Source: Marinicella marina (lineage in GTDB: Bacteria > Pseudomonadota > Gammaproteobacteria > Xanthomonadales > Marinicellaceae). Taken from it: DNA of 64,000 nucleotides. Where the stretch lies: assembly GCF_030065545.1 (NCBI RefSeq), contig NZ_JASJNC010000007.1:248001-312000 (forward strand), in the 5' to 3' direction. How positions within the stretch are numbered: position 1 is the stretch's first letter; each line of letters starts with the position of its first letter. The notes beneath the pieces are model-generated. The model was not told where the DNA came from and did not search any database. It saw only the letters and a list, made by a program, of their open reading frames with translations. Made by a program: the position numbers and the translations under genes. Shown in pieces: positions 10,581 through 17,318 of the stretch.

Positions 10581-10661
10581 GTTTTTTTCCTCGTTCAATA
10601 TGTAAAAATAGTCCGGCCCTCATACAAGGACCAGACTTTTAAAATGTATAACTGAAAATCT

Positions 10662-11648
10662 TCAGTCTTCAGTTTTTTTAGCCACTTTTTTCTTAGTGGT
10701 TTTTTTCTTAGTTGTTTTCTTCTTAGTGGTTTTCTTTTTGGTGGTTTTTTTCTTAGTGACTTTCTTTTCTGCAGGTGCAGCCGCCTCTTCAGCAACATCC
10801 TCGGCCACAGCTTCTTTCACTTCTTCTTTAGCCACTTCCACTTTATCTGCCAATGGTGCTGCAGCAACTTCTTTGGTTTTTACCTCGGGAGTTACGATTG
10901 CTGGTTTTTCCTCGGCTTTTGGCTTTTCTTTCTTTGCAGGTGCTTCTTCTTTGACATTGATTTGCATGGCTGCCTTACCTTCTAAGATTGAGTCTGCTGC
11001 AGTAGCAACATACAATCTGATGGCTTTCATGGCATCATCATTGGCTGGAATAACGTAATCAATTTGATCAAAGTTGTTGTTGGTATCAACCACAGCGACC
11101 ACAGGAATACCCAGTTTTTTGGCTTCGTTAATGGCAATAGACTCATAACGAGTATCCAAAATGAAAAGCGCATCAGGCAATCCTTTCATGTCCTTGATTC
11201 CACCTAAAGTCTTTTCCAATTTGACTCTTTCACGTTCCATATTTAACTGTTCTTTTTTCACAAAACGTTCGATGCGACCATCAGCTTGCATAGACTCAAT
11301 GTCTTTCAAACGGTTGATAGATGCTTTGACTGTTTTGTAGTTGGTTAACATACCACCCAACCAACGGTGAGAAACAAATGGCATGCCACAACGTTTGGCT
11401 TCTTCCTTAACGGCTTTGCTGGCGGCACGTTTGGTACCAACAAACATTACCTTACCGCGACGTGAGGCAATTTTGCCCATGAAGTTCATCGCATCATTCA
11501 TCATCTCTTCAGTTTTTCTTAAATCGATGATATGAATTTTGTTTCTTGAGCCAAAAATGTACGGCGCCATTTTGGGGTTCCAATATCTGGTGTTGTGCCC
11601 AAAGTGAGCACCAGCATCCAGCAACTGTTTGACATTAACTTTTGCCAT
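10662..11648 (-). CDS. rpsB: 30S ribosomal protein S2 with extended lysine-rich C-terminal tail
   Basis: The first ~230 residues are a standard S2: [15 protein letters not shown] at the start, [38 protein letters not shown] and the PVVAVVDTN block. E. coli S2 is about 241 residues; this one is 328. The extra ~90 residues are first Glu/Ala/Pro/Lys-rich and then end in five consecutive KKKTT-type pentapeptides. The tail is in frame with no sign of frameshift and ends at a TGA at 10662. An AGGA lies about ten bases before the ATG. The tail resembles that of the phasin at 16.5 kb. What the tail does is unknown; nucleic-acid or polyanion contact is a guess. Confidence 0.95.
   Translation of the reverse strand: MAKVNVKQLLDAGAHFGHNTRYWNPKMAPYIFGSRNKIHIIDLRKTEEMMNDAMNFMGKIASRRGKVMFVGTKRAASKAVKEEAKRCGMPFVSHRWLGGMLTNYKTVKASINRLKDIESMQADGRIERFVKKEQLNMERERVKLEKTLGGIKDMKGLPDALFILDTRYESIAINEAKKLGIPVVAVVDTNNNFDQIDYVIPANDDAMKAIRLYVATAADSILEGKAAMQINVKEEAPAKKEKPKAEEKPAIVTPEVKTKEVAAAPLADKVEVAKEEVKEAVAEDVAEEAAAPAEKKVTKKKTTKKKTTKKKTTKKKTTKKKVAKKTED
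10686..10760 (-). repeat. Tandem 15-bp repeats encoding KKKTT in the S2 tail
   Basis: Five consecutive 15-bp units encode [20 protein letters not shown] and a KKKTV variant. Units differ at third positions and in ctt/ttt lysine codons. The unit length is a multiple of three, so copy changes would keep the frame. Confidence 0.85.
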
Positions 11649-11752
11649 TTTATATTTTCCTATGATTTAGGGTTATTTCAATACCAAGCTCAATCGCAAC
11701 AACTTGTTTCAACAAGCACCCTGCAACGAATTCTGAGCCTGATAGACATTAT

Positions 11753-11773
11753 GTTTGTGAGTCAATCACAAAC
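11753..11773 (-). promoter_or_regulatory. Hairpin in the rpmG-rpsB intergenic leader
   Basis: A perfect 8-bp inverted repeat (GTTTGTGA / TCACAAAC, 5-base loop) lies in the 146-bp gap between rpmG and rpsB. No T-run follows it on the minus strand, so it is not a standard terminator. A second short hairpin (CTTGTT / AACAAG) lies closer to rpsB, at about 11.70 kb. Gammaproteobacterial rpsB leaders are known to bind S2 for autoregulation, so this region may be that leader; the match to the known motif was not tested. Confidence 0.35.
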
Positions 11774-11794
11774 GCTGATCAAACAACACAAAGG

Positions 11795-11962
11795 TTATTT
11801 GATTTTTTTCTCGTTATAAACAACATGTTTTCTGACAACTGGATCGTATTTTTTCATTTCCATTTTGTCAGGTGTGTTTTTCTTGTTTTTATCAGTGGTG
11901 TAATAGTGACCTGTACCGGCACTTGAAACCAACTTGATTTTATCTCTTTTACTGTTACTCAT
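11795..11962 (-). CDS. rpmG: 50S ribosomal protein L33
   Basis: This 55-residue gene reads [20 protein letters not shown], then [20 protein letters not shown] and [15 protein letters not shown], a typical proteobacterial L33 with no zinc-binding cysteines (the Cys-minus form). The start is the ATG at 11962, 2 bp after the rpmB stop, and the stop is TAA at 11795. Length equals E. coli L33. In many gammaproteobacteria rpmB-rpmG sit elsewhere in the genome; here they follow rplS. Confidence 0.96.
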   Translation of the reverse strand: MSNSKRDKIKLVSSAGTGHYYTTDKNKKNTPDKMEMKKYDPVVRKHVVYNEKKIK

Positions 11963-11964
11963 GA

Positions 11965-12201
11965 TTACACCTTCTCGCCACGATGACGCATTTCAGCCAA
12001 AACAGCATCGATGCCTTTTTTATCAATGATTCTCATACCCTTGGTTGAGACTCTTAATTTGACCCACTTGTTCTCACTTTCCACCCAAAAACGGTGGCTT
12101 TGTAAGTTTGGCAGAAACCTTCTGCGGGTCTTATTCATGGCGTGTGAAACGTTGTTTCCTACGGTGGTTTTCTTTCCAGTAACCTGGCATACTCTTGACA
12201 T
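11965..12201 (-). CDS. rpmB: 50S ribosomal protein L28
   Basis: The 78-residue protein starts [20 protein letters not shown] and has [17 protein letters not shown], both hallmark L28 segments. The length matches E. coli. It lies 21 bp after rplS and 2 bp before rpmG on the same strand, so it is probably co-transcribed with the rpsP operon. Confidence 0.97.
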   Translation of the reverse strand: MSRVCQVTGKKTTVGNNVSHAMNKTRRRFLPNLQSHRFWVESENKWVKLRVSTKGMRIIDKKGIDAVLAEMRHRGEKV

Positions 12202-12222
12202 AATATTTCTCTCTATCAGTGA

Positions 12223-12579
12223 TTACTTTTTAGTTTCCAACTTCTCGGTAATACGAGCAGCTTTACCTTCAAGACCACGTAAGTAATACAACTTAGATCT
12301 TCTGACTTTACCGCGACGTTTAACTGTCACGCTGTCAATCATAGGACTGTGGGTTTGGAAAACACGCTCAACGCCTTCACCGTAAGAAATTTTTCTAACT
12401 GTAAAAGCCGAGTTAAGACCACGATTTTTAACTGCAATCACAACGCCTTCGTAATTCTGAACACGTTCACGGCTACCGTCGATAACTTTAACACCAACAA
12501 CCACAGTATCGCCTGGATTGAAAGTAGGTAAATCACTGCGTAATTGAGCAGCTTCTATTTGTTTTATGATGTCACTCAT
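12223..12579 (-). CDS. rplS: 50S ribosomal protein L19
   Basis: L19 sits at the subunit interface near the 16S rRNA. The 118-residue sequence has [51 protein letters not shown] and [20 protein letters not shown], all strongly conserved in L19. It follows trmD by 16 bp in the rpsP-rimM-trmD-rplS order. Confidence 0.97.
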   Translation of the reverse strand: MSDIIKQIEAAQLRSDLPTFNPGDTVVVGVKVIDGSRERVQNYEGVVIAVKNRGLNSAFTVRKISYGEGVERVFQTHSPMIDSVTVKRRGKVRRSKLYYLRGLEGKAARITEKLETKK

Positions 12580-12595
12580 GATTTTTTTCTCTTAA

Positions 12596-13315
12596 TCATT
12601 CATTTTTCTGGGTACTTGAGTCGCTTAATTCGCGCTCAGAGGTGCCTGCCATAAGATCAGGCCGTTTTAGTTTTGTGTTGTTTATGGACTGCTGTTGCCG
12701 CCACAAACTAATGGCCTGATGATGACCACTTAACAAAACTTCTGGGACGCCTGATTGCCCCAATATTTCTGAACGGGTGTATTGGGGAATACCCAACAAA
12801 CCATCCATAAATGAATCAGTTCTTGCTGATTCACCATCACCAAGAACGCCCTCTATTTGGCGTCCTATAGCATCAATGACCACACAAGCAGCCATTTCGC
12901 CACCACTGATGACATAATCACCAATGGAAATTTCTTCATCAACGTATTGTTCAACAAAACGCTGGTCTATACCTTCGTAACGGCCACACACTAAGGTGAT
13001 GCAGCTGCCCTTAGCCAATTGGTTGACCCTTTCTTGACTCAACCTTTGGCCCTGTGGAGACATCAAAGTCACCACACCTAAACTATTCTCATCAAGGCTT
13101 TCAATGGCTCGATGCAATGGGTCGTACATCATCACCATGCCAGCACCACCACCAAAGGGCTTGTCATCAACGCGATTGTGCTTATTCTCAGCAAAATCTC
13201 TGGGATTAACACAATCAACAGTGATCAATCCCGAATCAATGGCCTTACCAATCACACCATAAGACAATGTTGTCGCAACCATTTCTGGGAACAGTGTGAT
13301 GACATTAAAATGCAT
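12596..13315 (-). CDS. trmD: tRNA (guanine-N1-)-methyltransferase TrmD
   Basis: TrmD methylates G37 of tRNAs reading CNN codons and prevents +1 frameshifting. I chose the ATG at 13315 (MHFNVITLFPEMV), giving 239 residues, because it overlaps the rimM stop as TGATG and matches the family N-terminus; an open frame extends 25 codons further upstream inside rimM. Motifs of the trefoil-knot SAM site are LVCGRYEGIDQRF and ISIGDYVISGGE, and DDKPFGGGAGM is present. Confidence 0.96.
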   Translation of the reverse strand: MHFNVITLFPEMVATTLSYGVIGKAIDSGLITVDCVNPRDFAENKHNRVDDKPFGGGAGMVMMYDPLHRAIESLDENSLGVVTLMSPQGQRLSQERVNQLAKGSCITLVCGRYEGIDQRFVEQYVDEEISIGDYVISGGEMAACVVIDAIGRQIEGVLGDGESARTDSFMDGLLGIPQYTRSEILGQSGVPEVLLSGHHQAISLWRQQQSINNTKLKRPDLMAGTSERELSDSSTQKNE

Positions 13316-13815
13316 CAATTCATTTCCAGCTGCCAGTCCACAATCATTTTTTGTTGTTCTAAATCGATTGCGATGACATATTGACCCCATATATAAGGAA
13401 TCAAAACTTCGTTGCCTTCTTCATCTTTAACCACCATAACGTCATTGGCTCCAGTCTCAAAGAAAGCATCCAATGTTCCAAAGTGCTGGCCTTGACCATC
13501 CTCAACAGTTAATCCAATCAACTGATGCCAATAGTATTCATTGTTTTGCAGTTGCGTTAAATCGGTCAGGCTGACTCGTACTTCATCACCAATGTAACGT
13601 TGAGATTTTTCTCTGTTGTCACATCCTTTGAAGTAAGCAACTATGGTCTTACCATGCTGCTTGGCCTTGATTCCTTTGATTTCTTCATCACCTACAATCC
13701 ATGTAGTGTAATTAACAATGTTTTCCATCGGCCTGGTATAAGAAAAAACTTTTAACCATCCTCTGACACCGAAATGACCAGTAACTTTACCTACCGTTAT
13801 CAAGTCATCACTCAT
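13315..13815 (-). CDS. rimM: Ribosome maturation factor RimM
   Basis: RimM assists 30S head assembly through S19. The 166-residue protein has the N-terminal RimM barrel (ITVGKVTGHFGVRGWLKVFSY) and the C-terminal PRC-like domain (EYYWHQLIGLTVEDGQG, GANDVMVVKDEEGNEVLIPYI). Its stop overlaps the trmD start by one base. It lies 8 bp downstream of rpsP. Confidence 0.95.
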   Translation of the reverse strand: MSDDLITVGKVTGHFGVRGWLKVFSYTRPMENIVNYTTWIVGDEEIKGIKAKQHGKTIVAYFKGCDNREKSQRYIGDEVRVSLTDLTQLQNNEYYWHQLIGLTVEDGQGQHFGTLDAFFETGANDVMVVKDEEGNEVLIPYIWGQYVIAIDLEQQKMIVDWQLEMN

Positions 13816-13823
13816 TGTGGGTT

Positions 13824-14072
13824 TTATGCAGTTTTCTGCGCTTGCTTAAGTAATGTACCTACTCGTGTAGACAATTGGGCGCCTTGACCAACCCAGTGAT
13901 TGATGCGCTCAACATTCAAATTCAGCTTAACTTCTTGACCACGAGCCATGGGGTTGAAAAAACCCAATCTTTCCAAAGCTTTACCGTCACCAGCGTAGCG
14001 TGAATCTGTAGCCACAACTTTATAGAAAGGCGAACGCTTGGCGCCATGCCTTACCAATTTAATCTTTACCAT
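13824..14072 (-). CDS. rpsP: 30S ribosomal protein S16
   Basis: The 82-residue product starts MVKIKLVRHGAKRSPFYKVV and continues ATDSRYAGDGKALERLGFFN, matching S16. It is the first gene of the rpsP-rimM-trmD-rplS operon. AGAGGTAA lies just before the ATG. A strong promoter and a structured leader precede it (see 14137-14213). Confidence 0.97.
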   Translation of the reverse strand: MVKIKLVRHGAKRSPFYKVVATDSRYAGDGKALERLGFFNPMARGQEVKLNLNVERINHWVGQGAQLSTRVGTLLKQAQKTA

Positions 14073-14136
14073 AATTTACCTCTAAAAATTCAGGGCACTA
14101 AAAAAGGTGGGCAATTTTAATGGAAATTACCCCAAG

Positions 14137-14180
14137 ATAACAGCTTTATTTATGCTTTTTTGCTGTTATTATTGAACAGC
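14137..14180 (-). promoter_or_regulatory. rpsP leader with mutually exclusive hairpins
   Basis: Three complementary segments lie in the rpsP leader: 14175-14180, 14162-14169 and 14137-14144. The middle segment can pair with the upstream one (6 bp, GCTGTT / AACAGC, 7-base loop) or with the downstream one (8 bp, ATAACAGC / GCTGTTAT, 17-base loop), but not with both. Such an arrangement is seen in attenuators or protein-responsive leaders. The pairing is read from the sequence; a regulatory role is inference. Confidence 0.5.
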
Positions 14181-14185
14181 TGCGC

Positions 14186-14213
14186 ATTATAACCAATGAC
14201 AACCGAATTTCAA
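14186..14213 (-). promoter_or_regulatory. Sigma-70-type promoter of the rpsP operon
   Basis: On the minus strand TTGAAA (14208-14213) is followed by a 16-base spacer and a perfect TATAAT (14186-14191). The start would be near 14179, giving a leader of about 105 bases before rpsP. This is the best promoter match in the window and fits the high expression expected of the ribosomal operon. Confidence 0.75.
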
Positions 14214-14220
14214 GAAGTTA

Positions 14221-14880
14221 TTAACCCAGTGGGCCTATCTCTTTGGGGTCTAAAATACCGTGCCTGATAGCAAGGTGAGTGAGTTTAACATCGTTCTGAA
14301 TGTCGAGCTTTTCTAATATGCGGTACTTATAGGTTGCCACAGTTTTATCATTCAGGCCCAAGATACCGCCAATCTCTTTGGCTTTCTTACCTCTTACCAA
14401 CAACAACATCACTTCCATTTCGCGGCCAGTTAATTCATCAAAAGGAGATTCACCGGCACCACCTGGCAGCATCGCCAAAGCCATTTGTTGGGCAATATCA
14501 GCCCCTACGTAACGCTGACCCGCATAAACTTTCTTGATAGCAGATTCCAACTCTGATGCAGCACAACCTTTGGTTAAGTAACCGTTGGCACCAGCATCAA
14601 GCAGCTGTTTGGGGTATGGGTTCTCAGCATGTATGGTCAAGATAATAATGCGAACATAGGGATCAATATCAGTAATTTTCTTGGTAGCCTCCAAGCCACT
14701 CATACGCGGCATATTAACATCCATCAAAACCACATCAGGCTTTTCTTGTGCCACCTTTTCAAGTGCCTGATGACCATCATCACATTCACCGACTATCTTG
14801 ATGCCCGACATTTTCTCTAAAACCAACCTGATCCCGGTTCTTACAATGTCGTGGTCATCCACCAATAACACTTTAATCAT
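14221..14880 (-). CDS. uvrY: LuxR-family two-component response regulator, GacA/UvrY type
   Basis: The 219-residue protein has a receiver domain (1-120) with acidic pocket D8/D9, phospho-acceptor D54 in VVLMDVNMPRMSG, T/K positions in IIILTIHA and YLTKG, followed by a LuxR-type helix-turn-helix (about 150-215: LTGREMEVMLLLVRGKKAKEIG, then LGLNDKTVATYKYRIL). This layout and the sequence resemble GacA/UvrY/VarA, which controls the Csr/Rsm small RNAs in gammaproteobacteria. No sensor kinase lies nearby. A GAGGATT precedes the ATG by about seven bases. The symbol is by resemblance only; other NarL/FixJ paralogues cannot be excluded. Confidence 0.8.
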   Translation of the reverse strand: MIKVLLVDDHDIVRTGIRLVLEKMSGIKIVGECDDGHQALEKVAQEKPDVVLMDVNMPRMSGLEATKKITDIDPYVRIIILTIHAENPYPKQLLDAGANGYLTKGCAASELESAIKKVYAGQRYVGADIAQQMALAMLPGGAGESPFDELTGREMEVMLLLVRGKKAKEIGGILGLNDKTVATYKYRILEKLDIQNDVKLTHLAIRHGILDPKEIGPLG

Positions 14881-15216
14881 TCCACAATCCTCTTTATCCT
14901 TTTTATAGTTATTATTTTATTTATACCATATCATAAAAATATTTTCTGACAATTCAAGGCGCGACTTCTCCAAGCAATCCCCAAAAGCCCAAAACCACCA
15001 TTCTGCCTCAGCAGTGATTGAACAGATTATTGATGTCACAAAGATTTCAAACAATTGCCCATCAAACCAAAACAGCCCCCTTATACTGACAAAAAACAGC
15101 CACTGAATCAGACCAAAACGCTGCCAGTTATGACAAACAACTGGCCCAACTGATAATTCAAATAAATTTCATCCAATGACATAGCCAAAATTCACTACAT
15201 CGCTATAATACCCCCC
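14881..15216. other. Intergenic region between divergent regulator and patatin genes
   Basis: No coding frame is convincing here. It holds A/T-rich promoter-like sequence for the regulator gene (GGTATAAAT on the minus strand near 14.93 kb), a perfect 7-bp inverted repeat with a 9-base spacer at 15123-15145 (GCCAGTT / AACTGGC), and the patatin -10 element at 15204-15209. The inverted repeat could be an operator or a hairpin; nothing decides between them. Confidence 0.5.
15204..15209 (+). promoter_or_regulatory. Consensus -10 element placed just before the patatin start codon
   Basis: A perfect TATAAT ends only seven bases before the ATG at 15217, so transcription would start at or within a base or two of the start codon. 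No good -35 lies at 16-18 bases. The bases before ATG (ACCCCCC) contain no Shine-Dalgarno sequence, which fits a leaderless transcript. Confidence 0.5.
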
Positions 15217-16428
15217 ATGATTACAGTTAAAGCTGCAAAAAATAACACTCCAAGCAACCAAAAGTTTGGTTTAGCCTTGGCCGGCGGTGGTCCGCTGGGC
15301 GCTTTCTATGAGCTGGGCGCCTTGTGCGCCATAGAAGATTCAATTTCGCCCCTTGAAATCACTGAACTGGATGTTTATGTCGGAGTCAGTGCTGGCGCAT
15401 TCATAGCTGCAGGTCTGGCTAACGGCATAGACCTCAAACAAATGGCTAAGATTTTTGCTTTCAGTAAAAAGAATGAAACACCGTTCAACCCAGATCATTT
15501 TTTACAACCTGCCTACAAAGACTACGTCTTTAATCTGGCGAAAACCCCAGGATTGGTCAGCAAAACATTACTCAAATGGGCTAAAAACCCACTGAAAACC
15601 AGTGTGGTTGACATGCTAGAAATAGCCGGCAAAGTACTGCCAGCTGGGGTCTTTAATAACGAGAAACTTGAAGAGTTTCTGAAAATCATTCTGTTGGAAC
15701 ATGGCCAGACCAATGACTTTAGCGCCTTAAAAAAAGAGCTTTATGTCGTCGCTTGTGAATTGAACAGTGGCAAGATTGCCGGGTTTGGTAACAATGACAA
15801 CAACCACGTTCCAATTTCTAAAGCAGTTCAAGCTTCGTCAGCCCTGCCGGGTCTGTATTCACCTGTCAAAATCAACGGTAAGTTTTATGTAGACGGCGCT
15901 TTGCGTCGCACCATGAATGCCTCTGCTGCGCTGAAGAAAAACACCCATTTGTTATTTGCGGTCAATCCAATCGTGCCTTTTGAAAGAACCTTGAAACTGG
16001 ATGAGAAAGGTTTGGTCAGTGGCGGCCTGCCATTGGTGTTATCACAAACTTTTCGCTCTATCGTTCAATCTCGATTGAAATCTGGTCTGGACAAATACGA
16101 AAGCCTTTTCCCCAGTTCAGATATCATCCTATTTGAGCCGGATGCCAATGACGAAACCTTGTTTAAGTCAAATTTGTTCAGCTATTCAAAGCGTGATCAA
16201 CTGTGTGATTATGCTTACCGATCAACACGCAAACACATCATCAAACAGAAACAACAATTAGAACCAATCTTAAAACGTCATGGCCTGTATATCAATGAGC
16301 ATAACTTGGTTCAAAAGAAACGCAAAATCAAACATTTCATTGATCAAAAGCATGCCACTGCACATTGGTCTGAAGCGTTAGGTCAGTCGCTTGATAGCTT
16401 AGAACGCACCATTCGCTCAAAACAATAA
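15217..16428 (+). CDS. Patatin-like phospholipase
   Basis: The 403-residue protein has the patatin Ser-Asp dyad: oxyanion loop LAGGGPLGAF (residues 21-30), nucleophile S58 in GVSAG, and the aspartate in YVDGALR near residue 226. These serine hydrolases release fatty acids from phospholipids or neutral lipids. There is no signal peptide or clear membrane helix, so it is probably cytosolic or peripheral. The C-terminal ~100 residues are basic and unassigned. It is a single gene, closed by a hairpin terminator at 16430. A phasin lies convergently downstream, which might hint at a lipid or polyester granule link; that is inference only. Confidence 0.9.
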   Translation: MITVKAAKNNTPSNQKFGLALAGGGPLGAFYELGALCAIEDSISPLEITELDVYVGVSAGAFIAAGLANGIDLKQMAKIFAFSKKNETPFNPDHFLQPAYKDYVFNLAKTPGLVSKTLLKWAKNPLKTSVVDMLEIAGKVLPAGVFNNEKLEEFLKIILLEHGQTNDFSALKKELYVVACELNSGKIAGFGNNDNNHVPISKAVQASSALPGLYSPVKINGKFYVDGALRRTMNASAALKKNTHLLFAVNPIVPFERTLKLDEKGLVSGGLPLVLSQTFRSIVQSRLKSGLDKYESLFPSSDIILFEPDANDETLFKSNLFSYSKRDQLCDYAYRSTRKHIIKQKQQLEPILKRHGLYINEHNLVQKKRKIKHFIDQKHATAHWSEALGQSLDSLERTIRSKQ

Positions 16429-16429
16429 A

Positions 16430-16453
16430 AAAACCACCGCTGAGGGTGGTTTT
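16430..16453. terminator. Bidirectional rho-independent terminator
   Basis: AAAACCACC (16430-16438) pairs perfectly with GGTGGTTTT (16445-16453) around a 6-base loop. On the plus strand TTTTC follows; on the minus strand a seven-T run follows. It lies between the convergent patatin and phasin genes and probably serves both. Confidence 0.9.
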
Positions 16454-16474
16454 CTTCGACACTTTTATTTTTTT

Positions 16475-17230
16475 TTACTTCTTAGTGGTCTTTTTCTTTG
16501 CCGCTGTTTTCTTAGTGGTTTTCTTCTTAGTGGTTTTCTTCACTGCAGCAGTCTTTTTAGGCGCTGCCTTTTTGGCAGTGGTTTTCTTTTTGGTGCCTTT
16601 TGAACCAGCTGCTTTCTTGGTTACAGAAGCCGCTTTTTCAGTGGTCTTTTTGGCAGCGTTTGCAGCTTTTGTTATTTCTTTCTTGGCTTGTGCTGCAGAT
16701 TTATCAACCGCTTTCTTGGCTGAAGATTGCGCTTGATTGACAGCTTTTTTGATTTTCTTTTCAGCATCATCGGCCGACTTAACCACTTTCTTCTTAGCTG
16801 CCGTGCTGGTGTCTTTGGCCAATTTAGTCACTTCTTGAGTTAGCTTATCAATCCGCTTCATCAAGTCGCCCAACTCATTGTTGGTGGGAACGCCCAAGCT
16901 TTTAAGAGACTTTTCAACACGTTTTTCAAACACGTCTTCTAACTTGTCCCAGCTTTCAGAAGCCCTTTTCTTGGCTGTACTGACCGTAGAATTGACCGAT
17001 GATTTGACATCGCTGACAGCTTTTTGTGGCACCGACTTAAACATTTTTTCAAAGTCTTTGCCTTCATCGATGAGTTTGTCATAAATTTTCTTACCTTCAG
17101 ATTGCGCTTTTGCAAAAGCACCCAATCCAGCCAACCAAATCTCATTGGCTGAACCAACCAAAGACTCTGCTAATTTAGCTGGTTTTTTCTCAGCTGGTGC
17201 TGATTTTTTTAATGTTTTTTTCTTCGCCAT
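16475..17230 (-). CDS. Phasin-type polyhydroxyalkanoate granule-associated protein with lysine-rich tail
   Basis: The 251-residue protein has a phasin-like segment (about 18-70: LVGSANEIWLAGLGAFAKAQ, then GKKIYDKLIDEGKDFEKM), an amphipathic helical region to about 140, and a long Ala/Lys/Thr-rich, histone-H1-like tail from about 145 to the end. This architecture is that of PhaF/PhaI-type granule proteins, in which the tail binds DNA non-specifically and the N-terminus binds PHA granules. GAGGAATTT precedes the ATG. No PHA synthase gene is in the window. The DNA coding the tail shares a 23-base identical tract with the rpsB tail. Confidence 0.82.
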   Translation of the reverse strand: MAKKKTLKKSAPAEKKPAKLAESLVGSANEIWLAGLGAFAKAQSEGKKIYDKLIDEGKDFEKMFKSVPQKAVSDVKSSVNSTVSTAKKRASESWDKLEDVFEKRVEKSLKSLGVPTNNELGDLMKRIDKLTQEVTKLAKDTSTAAKKKVVKSADDAEKKIKKAVNQAQSSAKKAVDKSAAQAKKEITKAANAAKKTTEKAASVTKKAAGSKGTKKKTTAKKAAPKKTAAVKKTTKKKTTKKTAAKKKTTKK

Positions 17231-17318
17231 AAATTCCTCACAATTATTTTACATAGCCTATTATGCATAGCATTATAGAGCAAACACACTAAAGGTTTAC
17301 CACTATCCCACAATCATA

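Noticed and set aside
10581..10598. Upstream in-frame start for tsf at 10598
   Set aside because: The GAGGA motif serves the ATG at 10580, and the extra residues are not conserved in EF-Ts.
10696..11058. Plus-strand hydrophobic frame antisense to the rpsB tail
   Set aside because: It is the complement of the AAA-rich lysine codons (TTT/CTT to Phe/Leu); the S2 frame is the real gene.
11753..11773. Rho-independent terminator after rpmG
   Set aside because: The 8-bp stem is perfect but no T-run follows on the minus strand, so I list it only as a leader hairpin.
16446..16736. Plus-strand hydrophobic frame antisense to the phasin tail
   Set aside because: Same cause as above: complement of lysine/alanine-rich codons; no supporting start or family.
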